The notes beneath the pieces are model-generated. The model did not search any database. It had not been told where the DNA came from and worked only from the letters and a program-made list of their open reading frames with translations. Below are positions 26,876-35,364 of a stretch of DNA of 58,175 nucleotides, one piece after another. A program made the position numbers and the translations under genes. Position 1 is the first letter of the stretch, and each line of letters begins with the position of its first letter. The stretch comes from an uncultured Mucilaginibacter sp. (GTDB lineage: Bacteria > Bacteroidota > Bacteroidia > Sphingobacteriales > Sphingobacteriaceae), in assembly GCF_946479965.1 (NCBI RefSeq), contig NZ_CAMLHX010000022.1:1-58175 (forward strand), read 5' to 3'.

Positions 26876-28306
26876 ATGGACAAAGCAGTTGTTACCGGAG
26901 CTAACGGCTTCGTAGGGTCGCACTTGGTACCATTGTTAATCGAAAAGGGATTTGACGTGCATTGCCTGGTAAGGTATACCAGCGATATTTCTGCACTTCG
27001 CAACCAAAACGTCACCCTTCATATTGGCGATACCCGCGACATAGCCACACTTAAAGCGCCAATGGCTGGTGCTAAGTACATATTTCACCTTGCCGCCCGC
27101 CTGTTAGTTACAACCGAAAAGGATTTTAACGAAACCAATATAGAAGGCACCCGCAACGTTTTGGAGGCGGCCGATAGGTATGCTAAAGAGAGCCTTGCAC
27201 GCCTGGTTTTCGTATCCAGCCTGGCATCGGCAGGGCCAAACCCAACTGCAGTACCTTATACCGAGGCATCGGAACTCAACCCCATATCCATGTATGGCCG
27301 CTCAAAAAAACAAAGCGAGGCTGTTGCCCATAGTTATTATGATAGACTGCCGATAACCATAGTGCGCCCGGCCATTGTATATGGTGAACGTGAACAGGAT
27401 CTGAGCCAGATATTCCCATTGGTTGAATCCCGCATACAACCCAAGCTTGGTCTTACCGAAAAACTATCCAATGGTATCTATGTAGGCGACTTGGTTGAGG
27501 GTATTGTTGCCGCCGCACTTAGCGACAAAAGTATTGGCGAAACCTATTTTCTGAACAATGCCGAACTGCTCACTTCAAAAAGCATAGTGCAAAATATAGG
27601 CGAAGCAATGGATAAAAAAAACGGGTTACTTATTGGCGTACCCGAGTTTTTGATAAGAGGAATGGCGCCCATAAGTGAACTGGTTTACTTTTTTAACCGT
27701 GACCGGCCAAAAATGACCAAAGACAAAGCCCTTGAAGTAACGCGTAAATACTGGCTCGCCGATCCATCAAAAGCTCAGCGCGATTTTGGCTGGGTGGCAC
27801 GGCACGATATGGTTAGTGGTCTGCGGAAAACTTTGGTACCCTATTTCGCCGAAAAAAAGACACTGCGCGAAATGGCGCTGGAAAATAGTGGCATCCTTTG
27901 GTTAAAGTACTTTCTTACCGCGTTAGCTTTGGGTTGTATTGTCGAGCTGTTATCCTACATAGGTAAGTTTTACACCTTTACCCCCGGCTGGCTCATTTTT
28001 GTAATTATTATTGGTGCATTTGGTTTGCTTTTTGCCAGCTTGGCCAAGGCGCTGCGTAAGAAAAGCGCCTTGCTGCAATTTATAGTGGGAGTTTTAGGTG
28101 CCGGCACTATTGAACTGATAAACGTACTGGGCATACTGGGCGACTATCGCTGGGATTTTGCGTCCGGCTGGCCGCTGGGTATTACCAATGTTTGGGTACG
28201 CACGGTAGTTTTAGCTTTGCCGGGCGGTATTTTTATACTACTGCTAAACACTTTAATGCGGGCCAGTTACAAAATGCGGCTTGCTAAAGAGGGCGACAGG
28301 GCATAA
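26876..28306 (+). CDS. NAD-dependent epimerase/dehydratase with C-terminal membrane domain
   Basis: 476 aa. Residues 1-330 are an extended short-chain dehydrogenase: cofactor motif TGANGFVG (7-14), D52-like acidic site after GDTRD, HLAAR, and catalytic Tyr140-x3-Lys144 in SMYGRSK. Resembles 3-beta-hydroxysteroid dehydrogenase/NAD-epimerase proteins. The last 130 residues hold about four hydrophobic segments (345-460), anchoring the enzyme in the inner membrane, an uncommon addition suggesting a lipid-linked or lipid substrate. It is convergent with the DUF4345 gene (1-bp gap). Confidence 0.88.
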   Translation: MDKAVVTGANGFVGSHLVPLLIEKGFDVHCLVRYTSDISALRNQNVTLHIGDTRDIATLKAPMAGAKYIFHLAARLLVTTEKDFNETNIEGTRNVLEAADRYAKESLARLVFVSSLASAGPNPTAVPYTEASELNPISMYGRSKKQSEAVAHSYYDRLPITIVRPAIVYGEREQDLSQIFPLVESRIQPKLGLTEKLSNGIYVGDLVEGIVAAALSDKSIGETYFLNNAELLTSKSIVQNIGEAMDKKNGLLIGVPEFLIRGMAPISELVYFFNRDRPKMTKDKALEVTRKYWLADPSKAQRDFGWVARHDMVSGLRKTLVPYFAEKKTLREMALENSGILWLKYFLTALALGCIVELLSYIGKFYTFTPGWLIFVIIIGAFGLLFASLAKALRKKSALLQFIVGVLGAGTIELINVLGILGDYRWDFASGWPLGITNVWVRTVVLALPGGIFILLLNTLMRASYKMRLAKEGDRA

Positions 28307-28307
28307 G

Positions 28308-28715
28308 TTAGCGTACCGTTTTTTTCAGCCATATAAACAGCACCGGCATACCTACCAACTCAGCAAGGAATGAGCCGAGCACGGGCATGTGGAACGTTGC
28401 GCCGTCTGGTTGAAATAGGCGGCACAAGCCACCGACAAACACAAGGATGCAGGCGAAAAGCAGCTGCGGCAAATAACGGTATACATTAGTAGCCGACCAT
28501 ATAAAAAACAGCCCCAGCGCTAACCAAACCCCGCCCACAAAACGCACATGACTATCCTGAATAAGGTATGCCTTTTGATCTGTCACCGTAAAAAAATCTT
28601 TGGAGCCGCCCCAGCCTAGGGTGAGCATGCCACCGGCGGCAATATTGAGTCCGCTTGCAACCACATAAACGCCTGTAAGCACGAGTACTATTTTCAGGAA
28701 GATCAGTTTTTTCAT
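28308..28715 (-). CDS. DUF4345 membrane protein
   Basis: 135-aa protein with four hydrophobic segments matching the DUF4345 pattern (VVASGLNIAAGG, DSHVRFVGGVWLALGLFFIW, LCRLFQPDGATFHMPVLGSF). Function unknown. The CPBP protease gene lies 12 bp upstream on the same strand, so they probably form an operon. Confidence 0.9.
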   Translation of the reverse strand: MKKLIFLKIVLVLTGVYVVASGLNIAAGGMLTLGWGGSKDFFTVTDQKAYLIQDSHVRFVGGVWLALGLFFIWSATNVYRYLPQLLFACILVFVGGLCRLFQPDGATFHMPVLGSFLAELVGMPVLFIWLKKTVR

Positions 28716-28727
28716 GAGCTTTAATTT

Positions 28728-29543
28728 TTAAAAAAGGATGTGTAGGTGGTGCAGTATCATGGCATCTAAAAATATATTGAGCCCCCAGTGAGCCAGCGTA
28801 ACCGGCCATATAGAGCGCAGGTGATAGGTGAAAATCCCCGTAACCAGTCCCCATACCGGTGTACCCCAAAGCTCAGGCATGGGTTTGCCCATGTGCCACA
28901 TGGTGTAGGCCAGCATCTGTATAATAAGGCCAAAGCCAATGAAATAATTATTACGTTGCGGATTCTCGCGCACGTAGGTATCATGCATATCGGCAAGGCC
29001 AAAAAGTAGATATCCCCTAAAAATAAATTCAATAGTGATAAAAAAAGGAAAATAAGCCAGCTCGTACCATACAAACTGACTGACCGAGGTAAAAGGCTTA
29101 TAAAACGGGTAAACGCTCTGCATGGAAGCGTCGCCGCTGATCATGTAAAAACCGGGACCAAGCACCGCTACTAAAAACAGGAAGGTGAATACACCCGTCC
29201 AGCGTTTGCCTTTTTCGGGCAGGCCCAGCCCGTACTTGCTTAATGGCTCCTTGAACAAAAAACGGATAAGCAGGATAGGCACCACAACCAGCAATATTGC
29301 TCCGCCGACGAAAGAGATCAGTTCGCGGTCCCAGGGCAGGCCGGGTATAATGGGTACACGGCAGCAAACATTTGCGCCGGGTATGGTCCAGGTTGGGATA
29401 ATAAAGCGCAGCAAATCAAAATCACCATGATAACCGTATATCATCAGCAATAAAAAAGCCGAGAACATTATGATAAAGTGTTGATTTCTGAAATAGCTTC
29501 CAAGGGTGCGCGGCACCAAACGGAGTAGGTTGATAAAGCTCAT
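28728..29543 (-). CDS. CPBP family intramembrane glutamic/metalloprotease
   Basis: 271-aa polytopic membrane protein with the ABI/CAAX-like motifs: ITIEFIFRGYLLFGL (Glu and Arg of motif 1), LAYTMWHMGKP (His of motif 2) and LAHWGLNIFLD (motif 3, HxxxN). Only one glutamate appears in motif 1 (EF rather than EE). Bacterial members may process peptides or serve immunity functions. Co-transcribed with DUF4345. Confidence 0.9.
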   Translation of the reverse strand: MSFINLLRLVPRTLGSYFRNQHFIIMFSAFLLLMIYGYHGDFDLLRFIIPTWTIPGANVCCRVPIIPGLPWDRELISFVGGAILLVVVPILLIRFLFKEPLSKYGLGLPEKGKRWTGVFTFLFLVAVLGPGFYMISGDASMQSVYPFYKPFTSVSQFVWYELAYFPFFITIEFIFRGYLLFGLADMHDTYVRENPQRNNYFIGFGLIIQMLAYTMWHMGKPMPELWGTPVWGLVTGIFTYHLRSIWPVTLAHWGLNIFLDAMILHHLHILF

Positions 29544-29702
29544 AATCGTAATGTTTCAGGTTTAACGTAGATGCGTGCTGAACAGACTAGCCAATTATCT
29601 GTTTATTAGTCACTTAAATTAAAAATTTATTTAACTAATCGCAAATTTATTTTAAATTTATGTGAAATAAACCTGCATTACATCCTCCTAAACGCTTTAC
29701 AA

Positions 29703-31166
29703 ATGACACATCAACCCGAAACAGATCCTATTAGTTATGGCCAGCCTGTGGTTAACTACCTTTTTAAGGGCAATGATATTTTTGTGATCAGCGACCTGCA
29801 TTTAGCCGAGGGAAAGGATAAAGATGGTAACTATAGCGGCTCCGAAAACTTCTTTGCCGACGGTTCCTTTCAGCGTTTTATACACCGGTTAATGGAAAAG
29901 CGCAAGGAAGGATCGGGCATGTTGATCATTAATGGCGACATGATAGACTATTTGCGCATTGGCCGGGTACCTGTAACTGAATCCGATTTTACCATGTGGC
30001 AGCAGGCCCTCGCTGCTATCGGTATCAGCAAGACGATAGCTGAACTCAAAAAATCTGTAAACGATAAGGAAATAAAGTACGGCCTTAAAACTGACGATTA
30101 TAAATCGGTATGGAAACTAATGTTGTGCGCCGGGGGACATGCTATAGTTTTTGCCAGCCTGGCCCAATGGCTGGCGGGAGGCAACAAACTGGTTATTGTA
30201 AAAGGCAATCACGATCTGGAATGGTACTGGGCCGCCGTGCGTAATTATATGGACCACCTTATGGCGCAAAATATAAGCGCGCGGGCCACCATCAGCACTG
30301 CCGAAGCAATGGATAAATACGTACGCCCTAACCTGAGTTATGTTGATGACAGCTTCATTATCAACAACGAAATACATGTAGAACACGGGCACCGGTATGA
30401 GAGGTTTACGGCTGTTGACGGCCCCGCACAACTCGAAAACTGCGACGAGCTGAACCTGCCCTTTGGCTCGTTCTTTAACCGTTATCTTATTAACCGCGTG
30501 GAGCTCTCCTACCCCTACATTGATAACGTTAGGCCGAGCGAGAATATACTGCCGGTACTAATACAGGAGCGTTTTCCGCTGGCTATTAAAATGCTGTTTA
30601 GCTACTTGCCTTTTACTTTTATGGTGATACCGAAACGCCAATATAAATACGCGTTGAAGTATCTTTTTCAGTTTTTGCTGTTGATTGGGCTGCCTGTGGC
30701 GCTGGCTGTTTTGGTGCTGTGGAGCTCAATAGGTTCATCCTTTAAAATACCCGAGTTTGAAGGAATTCCCAAGGTAATATTTACCGTAGTAAAGAGTTTG
30801 TCGCTGCTGATATTATCCTACTTCATGAGCCGGTTATTCGCCATGTTGCAGCTAAGTTCATCGGGTGGGTTAAGCGAGTTTGCCGCTAAGGTATTTGAGC
30901 AAAACAAGCGCCTTAAACTGGTTACGTTTGGGCATACGCATAATCCGCAGCAAAAATCAATGGGCGGTACCACGCAAAAATATTATAACACCGGTACCTG
31001 GATGCCTGTGTTCGAAAACAATGCCGCAAGTGTTCGGCTTGATAAAACTTATACGCTGCTCTATCTCATGCTCACCGAAGCGGGGAATTTAAACAAATCG
31101 CAGCTTATCCGTTGGAACGATGATGCCCTGCGGATTGATGAGCAGGTACTTATTGAGCGGATTTAG
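29703..31166 (+). CDS. metallophosphoesterase with internal membrane segments
   Basis: 487 aa. Calcineurin-like phosphoesterase motifs appear in order: SDLHLAEG (D31-x-H33), NGDMIDY (about 80), KGNHDLEW (about 167), EHGHRYE (about 222) and GHTHNPQ (about 410). Two hydrophobic stretches between the fourth and fifth motifs (about 315-340 and 355-380) indicate that the catalytic fold is interrupted by a membrane hairpin. Substrate could be a phospholipid such as UDP-diacylglucosamine-like compounds (LpxH-like), but this is inference. Convergent with the lactone oxidase gene. Confidence 0.88.
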   Translation: MTHQPETDPISYGQPVVNYLFKGNDIFVISDLHLAEGKDKDGNYSGSENFFADGSFQRFIHRLMEKRKEGSGMLIINGDMIDYLRIGRVPVTESDFTMWQQALAAIGISKTIAELKKSVNDKEIKYGLKTDDYKSVWKLMLCAGGHAIVFASLAQWLAGGNKLVIVKGNHDLEWYWAAVRNYMDHLMAQNISARATISTAEAMDKYVRPNLSYVDDSFIINNEIHVEHGHRYERFTAVDGPAQLENCDELNLPFGSFFNRYLINRVELSYPYIDNVRPSENILPVLIQERFPLAIKMLFSYLPFTFMVIPKRQYKYALKYLFQFLLLIGLPVALAVLVLWSSIGSSFKIPEFEGIPKVIFTVVKSLSLLILSYFMSRLFAMLQLSSSGGLSEFAAKVFEQNKRLKLVTFGHTHNPQQKSMGGTTQKYYNTGTWMPVFENNAASVRLDKTYTLLYLMLTEAGNLNKSQLIRWNDDALRIDEQVLIERI

Positions 31167-31167
31167 T

Positions 31168-32643
31168 TCAGGCAATGATCCGGCAGCGTTCGGTAAAGTT
31201 GTTTTCAAAAGTCCCCTTGGTGCAAAAACGGTGGTAGTTGGCCTTCCAATCAGCAAATTGCGGATACAGTTTGTCCAGCGTATGGTCGCCAATGCCAACG
31301 TGGTGGTATTGGCCCCAATGCGGCCTGCCGCCAAAGCGGTACATATCATGCTCAATACGCGCTAAAATTTCTTCGCCCCCAACCGTGCCCTTCAGTACCG
31401 GGAACTCTATCATACAAACAAAATCGTCCGGCTCGCCGTGTTGCATCGCCAGGTAATGCTTAGTCGTTTTTACAAACCTGAGCGAAAATGGAGAGGTGAT
31501 ATATTGTTCGCCATCGGCGGCTACCTGCTCAAATATCACGAAAAGCGCTTCCACCGCCTGTATGTAATTGGCCGAAGGAAAAGCGATCTCCAGCGAATAG
31601 GCCGCTATATTATTGGCTTTGCCCAAATCAAGCACCTTAAAGCTCTTATCAATATAACAACCATCGCGCAGGGTTTTAAGCGAAGCCTGTATAAGGTAGG
31701 GTGTGGACTTAGGGAAGTTGTTGAACAGAAAACGCAGTATGCTGTTCAGTAAAAAATTTGGCATCAGCCAGCCTACCAGCGTATAAAACCACGCCCTGTG
31801 CAACCTGAACCACGATTTAGATGCTTCCGGCTGACAAATATTGCGTTGGGTAACAAGGCAATCATGGTCGTCTTTTACACGGGTTTGGTACGGGTTAAGC
31901 AATACCTCCAGGTGGCGGTTAGCACCCAGCAGGCTGTCGCGGGTAAGCTGCCCCTTTATCTTTTCCCAACTGCTAAAAGTTCTTTCCTCCTTCAGCAAAT
32001 AAGCATCAGTAACTTTTAACACCAGGGCGTAGGTAACGCCCAGGCAGCCCATACTAACTACCGACGAATAAAAAGCGTCGTCGTTTTGGATAAGCGTTAC
32101 CGGGATATCACCCATTTGGATAGGTGCTGCCGAGATGCCGTTCCCGCGCTCAATATGAAAGACTTCACCTTTCTCGCCGATCATTACAATCGCTTCAACC
32201 AAACTTGCCAGCGAACCCAGCTTAATGCCCGAGCCGTGTGTAGCGGTAGAGATAGCCCCGGCAATGGTTTGCCCGGTGTAAGCACCCATGTTGGGCAGCG
32301 CCAGTCCGCGGGCATCAAGCGCGGCGTTTAATTGGCGTATCAATACACCGCACTCGCAAACAAACAGGTGCGCGGCATCAATACCCGGCAACAGGCTTAG
32401 CAAGTTGGTACTTAATACTTTGTTTAGTTGATGGGTGTTGATCAAAAAATCGCGCGTAAGCGCGATGTCAGAAAATGAATGGCCCGAACCTACCGCTTTT
32501 ACCCTATAGTCCTTTTTTTCAGCTTCGCGAATAATAGCGATCACCTCCTGCGGCGTGGTTGGTTTAAAGTAACCCAAAGGGTGCCCCACCTGCAGGTTTA
32601 CGCAGTTTTTCCAAACTTTTTTTAATTGCTGTGACGCTAACAT
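31168..32643 (-). CDS. FAD-binding oxidoreductase, D-arabinono-1,4-lactone oxidase type
   Basis: 491 aa from the ATG at 32643 (MLASQQLKKVWKN). The open frame runs on to 32991 but that part overlaps the OmpA gene and carries no family sequence. The N-terminal FAD-binding PCMH domain shows VGSGHSFSDIALT and MGAYTGQTIAGAISTATHGSG, and the C-terminal ALO domain ends with the conserved RPHWGQYHH. Such enzymes oxidise aldonolactones or related alditols. The ATG matches the usual start of family members. Confidence 0.92.
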   Translation of the reverse strand: MLASQQLKKVWKNCVNLQVGHPLGYFKPTTPQEVIAIIREAEKKDYRVKAVGSGHSFSDIALTRDFLINTHQLNKVLSTNLLSLLPGIDAAHLFVCECGVLIRQLNAALDARGLALPNMGAYTGQTIAGAISTATHGSGIKLGSLASLVEAIVMIGEKGEVFHIERGNGISAAPIQMGDIPVTLIQNDDAFYSSVVSMGCLGVTYALVLKVTDAYLLKEERTFSSWEKIKGQLTRDSLLGANRHLEVLLNPYQTRVKDDHDCLVTQRNICQPEASKSWFRLHRAWFYTLVGWLMPNFLLNSILRFLFNNFPKSTPYLIQASLKTLRDGCYIDKSFKVLDLGKANNIAAYSLEIAFPSANYIQAVEALFVIFEQVAADGEQYITSPFSLRFVKTTKHYLAMQHGEPDDFVCMIEFPVLKGTVGGEEILARIEHDMYRFGGRPHWGQYHHVGIGDHTLDKLYPQFADWKANYHRFCTKGTFENNFTERCRIIA

Positions 32644-32881
32644 AGGCACGTGACCGGTTATTGCATAGGTATTTGATTTAAAGGTAATTAAATTAATATA
32701 AAATTTGTAGTGGTGGTGGGGAGTGGGCAGGGCGTTACCTGCGAAATAATTAAAACAGCCTGTGATGCGGTGATAACACCGACCATAAGCTGAATTACAT
32801 GGACGCCAAACCACAAACGGTGTAGCCCGTGTAAACAAAAACGTTCTACATACAGAAAACCACAAAGAGTACAAGTAGTTA

Positions 32882-34447
32882 TTACAGCACCTTAAATTCT
32901 GTCCTGCGGTTTTTCGCATGCTCGGTTGCAGTACACGATACACCAACCTTACAACCGTTAACGAGTTTTGTAGCGCCAAAGCCGCGCGCAATCAGTCTGC
33001 TCTTTTCAATTCCATGTGCCACCAGATAATTCGCCACACCAAGCGCTCGGGCCTGACTTAACTTTTGGTTTTTTGCAGCGTTTCCTCTACTATCTGTGTG
33101 CGAGGCTATCTCTATTCGCGCAGTAGGATTATCTTTTAAAAATCCGGCCAATTTCTCCAGATCAGCCAAAGCTTCCGGCCGTAAAATTATACTGTTGGTG
33201 TCGTAATAAATGTTAGATAAAGTAATTGCCCTACCCTGAACGGCCTGTTCTACCGCCAGTTCTAATTTAACATACAGCGTGGCGCTTCTGGTAAGGCCTT
33301 TTGTGGTGACTTTTTCAATGTTAGATATATAACCACCCTTTTTACCTGAGATGGAAAAATCGCTGCCGGCATCCAATTGCATATTGAAGCTCCCATCCGC
33401 CTGGTTTTGAACTTCGGCGTTTTTATTTTGAGCGATATTAATGGCGTTAACAACGACCCCGGTTTCCGGCTGACTTGTGTTTTTGTTGATCACCTTGCCT
33501 GCGAGCGTAAACCTCGGATCATTATGCGAAATACTGATTGGCAGATCACTTCCCTGAGCATTATTAAACCCATTTTTTGTTAGCTGTCGTGTGGTGGTAG
33601 CTATGCCGTTTAAGCTCCCGCTTACCATGTAATCTGCCGCGCTTGTGGCGTTAAATATAACTTTGCCATTATTATCTGTTTCGCCTTGCTTCTTTCCGCC
33701 AGGGCCATCAAGATAGATAGTTACACCGGGAAGCGATAAGCCGGTTTGCTGGTCGGTTACGCTAACAATTACATTTTTAACCGGGATTGCTATAGGCGTA
33801 GTATCTACTTTTACCGGCATTGCAACAATAACCGGCGATACTACAGGGGTCTCCTCTTTTTTATGTTTACCAATACTCACACCAATTCCCAGGCTGTATT
33901 GAAAATGATAGTTCACAGCCGGTGACAAAGAGACACGGTATTGTGTTTGGGTAAAAACCCATGCGGCTTTAAACATATTAAACTGCAAGCCCGCTCCTAA
34001 AGGCACATAAGCGCCTTTTGAACCTTTGTATAATGACCCGCCCACCCCTGCTGATAGGTAGGGCACTACGGAATGCCGATCTGTAAGCAGTTTAAAATTA
34101 AAGCCGGCGTTGGCGTCCAGCAAAAACTCATCGCTGCCATTGCTGGCGCCGTTTTTATACAGATAGTCTGTAAAGCTGGCACCCACCGAAGTAACCAGGT
34201 CGATCCTGGGATGCAAGCCTTTCAAGTAACTCACACCAAAACCGCTTTGCATCTCGCCGATTTTGCTCCATTGGTTGTTTTTTAAAACACTGCTTAGTGA
34301 TGTATTACGTATTTGCTGCGCTGTTTTAAAATCGTTATAAAAAACATTCAACACCAAAGTTGACGGCTTCTTTTCGCCACCCGACTGAGCGAACAACTGC
34401 AGGTTTATACAACAGGCAATAAAGGCAAGTGTAAGGTGTTTTATCAT
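32882..34447 (-). CDS. OmpA family outer-membrane protein
   Basis: 521 aa, signal peptide at 1-20 (HLTLAFIACCINLQLFAQ). Residues about 20-195 look like an eight-strand outer-membrane barrel, about 220-400 hold carboxypeptidase-regulatory-like beta-sandwich repeats (VTDQQTGLSLPGVTIYLDGP; LAGKVINKNTSQPETGVVV), and about 405-521 form the OmpA peptidoglycan-binding domain (IYYDTNSIILRPEA, IEIASHTDSRGNAAKNQKLS, NRRTEFKVL). The start overlaps the upstream gene's stop by 4 bp. Likely links outer membrane, peptidoglycan and the Fn-like proteins encoded next to it. Confidence 0.93.
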   Translation of the reverse strand: MIKHLTLAFIACCINLQLFAQSGGEKKPSTLVLNVFYNDFKTAQQIRNTSLSSVLKNNQWSKIGEMQSGFGVSYLKGLHPRIDLVTSVGASFTDYLYKNGASNGSDEFLLDANAGFNFKLLTDRHSVVPYLSAGVGGSLYKGSKGAYVPLGAGLQFNMFKAAWVFTQTQYRVSLSPAVNYHFQYSLGIGVSIGKHKKEETPVVSPVIVAMPVKVDTTPIAIPVKNVIVSVTDQQTGLSLPGVTIYLDGPGGKKQGETDNNGKVIFNATSAADYMVSGSLNGIATTTRQLTKNGFNNAQGSDLPISISHNDPRFTLAGKVINKNTSQPETGVVVNAINIAQNKNAEVQNQADGSFNMQLDAGSDFSISGKKGGYISNIEKVTTKGLTRSATLYVKLELAVEQAVQGRAITLSNIYYDTNSIILRPEALADLEKLAGFLKDNPTARIEIASHTDSRGNAAKNQKLSQARALGVANYLVAHGIEKSRLIARGFGATKLVNGCKVGVSCTATEHAKNRRTEFKVL

Positions 34448-35364
34448 GGCTTAGTTGCTTCTTTTTTATCTTTCTTAACCACTGCCGCCGATGGTGTTAC
34501 AATGCTGAAGGTTGCCGGCTCGCTGCGTCCCTGTATGTTCATATCTGCTGTTGGTATGGGTGCGCCGTCTGCATCCAACGTTTGCACTGTCCATATAAAT
34601 CTGCGGTTAGCGGTTGAATCCAGCATCGCCAGGTTGGGCCGCCAAATGTGCTGGGTACTACCTTTTATGGCCTGCTCATTTAATACAGGGCGGTTTCCGC
34701 GGAAAGCCTGCATAGGCGTTTGACCAGGCAATACTTCAAAAACCTGTATTATATATGCAGGCAGCCCTTGCTGTAAAGCAGGCGCTACCGGCGTCCACCT
34801 GAAAATAATTACGCTTTGTGCAACTCGTGCGTCTAAAGCGGCACCATTAGCCGGGCTCATCAACAAAGGCATTTGATAGGACACTATAAAAAATGGCCGA
34901 CTTTGCCTTGCTCTTACAACATCACCTGCCGTATTGGTTACCTCAACCATCAATTGGTACTGGCCGGGCGCAATGCGGCCGGTACTGCGTAATAGTGCGC
35001 CTGCGCTGCCGTTAAATGTCAGGTTTTGCAATTGCAGCGCATCTGCCATGCTGAATTGATTTACACCGGGGCGCAAGGTATAAACCCTTGCCGCGCTAAT
35101 GTTTGATACGGCTATTATCCCGCCCGCTTCTGCCAGTAAGGTGGTTTTTATTTTTACCGCGGGGTTATCCGCAATGGGGCCAGCCATGTAATTAATTATC
35201 ATCATGCCGTTAATGGCATTGCCCCAGTTGGCTAAAAAAGGCTGTGGCCGGGCGTTAAGCGCCAGGTTAACGGTAATTTGTGCTGTTGCTGCGCGCGGAT
35301 TGAAAAACATTCCCGCTAAAAGCGCAATTATGAAAGTTGATCTTAGCATTTTTGTCATATCCAT
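34444..35364 (-). CDS. secreted Fn3-like protein of the OmpA cluster
   Basis: 306 aa with a signal peptide (LRSTFIIALLAGMFFNPRAATA). Two beta-sandwich parts are suggested: residues about 28-165 (ITVNLALNARPQPFLANWGN) and an Fn3-like part with LLMSPANGAALDARVAQSVI and FRWTPVAPALQQGLPAYII. The latter resembles the repeats in the 37258-39195 protein. Its ATG follows the stop of the beta-barrel gene with no gap and its stop overlaps the OmpA start, so the three are translationally coupled. Function unknown; an envelope surface role is inferred. Confidence 0.75.
   Translation of the reverse strand: MDMTKMLRSTFIIALLAGMFFNPRAATAQITVNLALNARPQPFLANWGNAINGMMIINYMAGPIADNPAVKIKTTLLAEAGGIIAVSNISAARVYTLRPGVNQFSMADALQLQNLTFNGSAGALLRSTGRIAPGQYQLMVEVTNTAGDVVRARQSRPFFIVSYQMPLLMSPANGAALDARVAQSVIIFRWTPVAPALQQGLPAYIIQVFEVLPGQTPMQAFRGNRPVLNEQAIKGSTQHIWRPNLAMLDSTANRRFIWTVQTLDADGAPIPTADMNIQGRSEPATFSIVTPSAAVVKKDKKEATKP

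Noticed and set aside
29098..29367. Open frames antisense or out of frame within the CPBP and DUF4345 genes
   Set aside because: They are shadows of well-supported genes in other frames and show no family signal.
32644..32991. N-terminal extension of the lactone oxidase frame
   Set aside because: It overlaps the OmpA coding end, has no family similarity, and family members start near the ATG at 32643.
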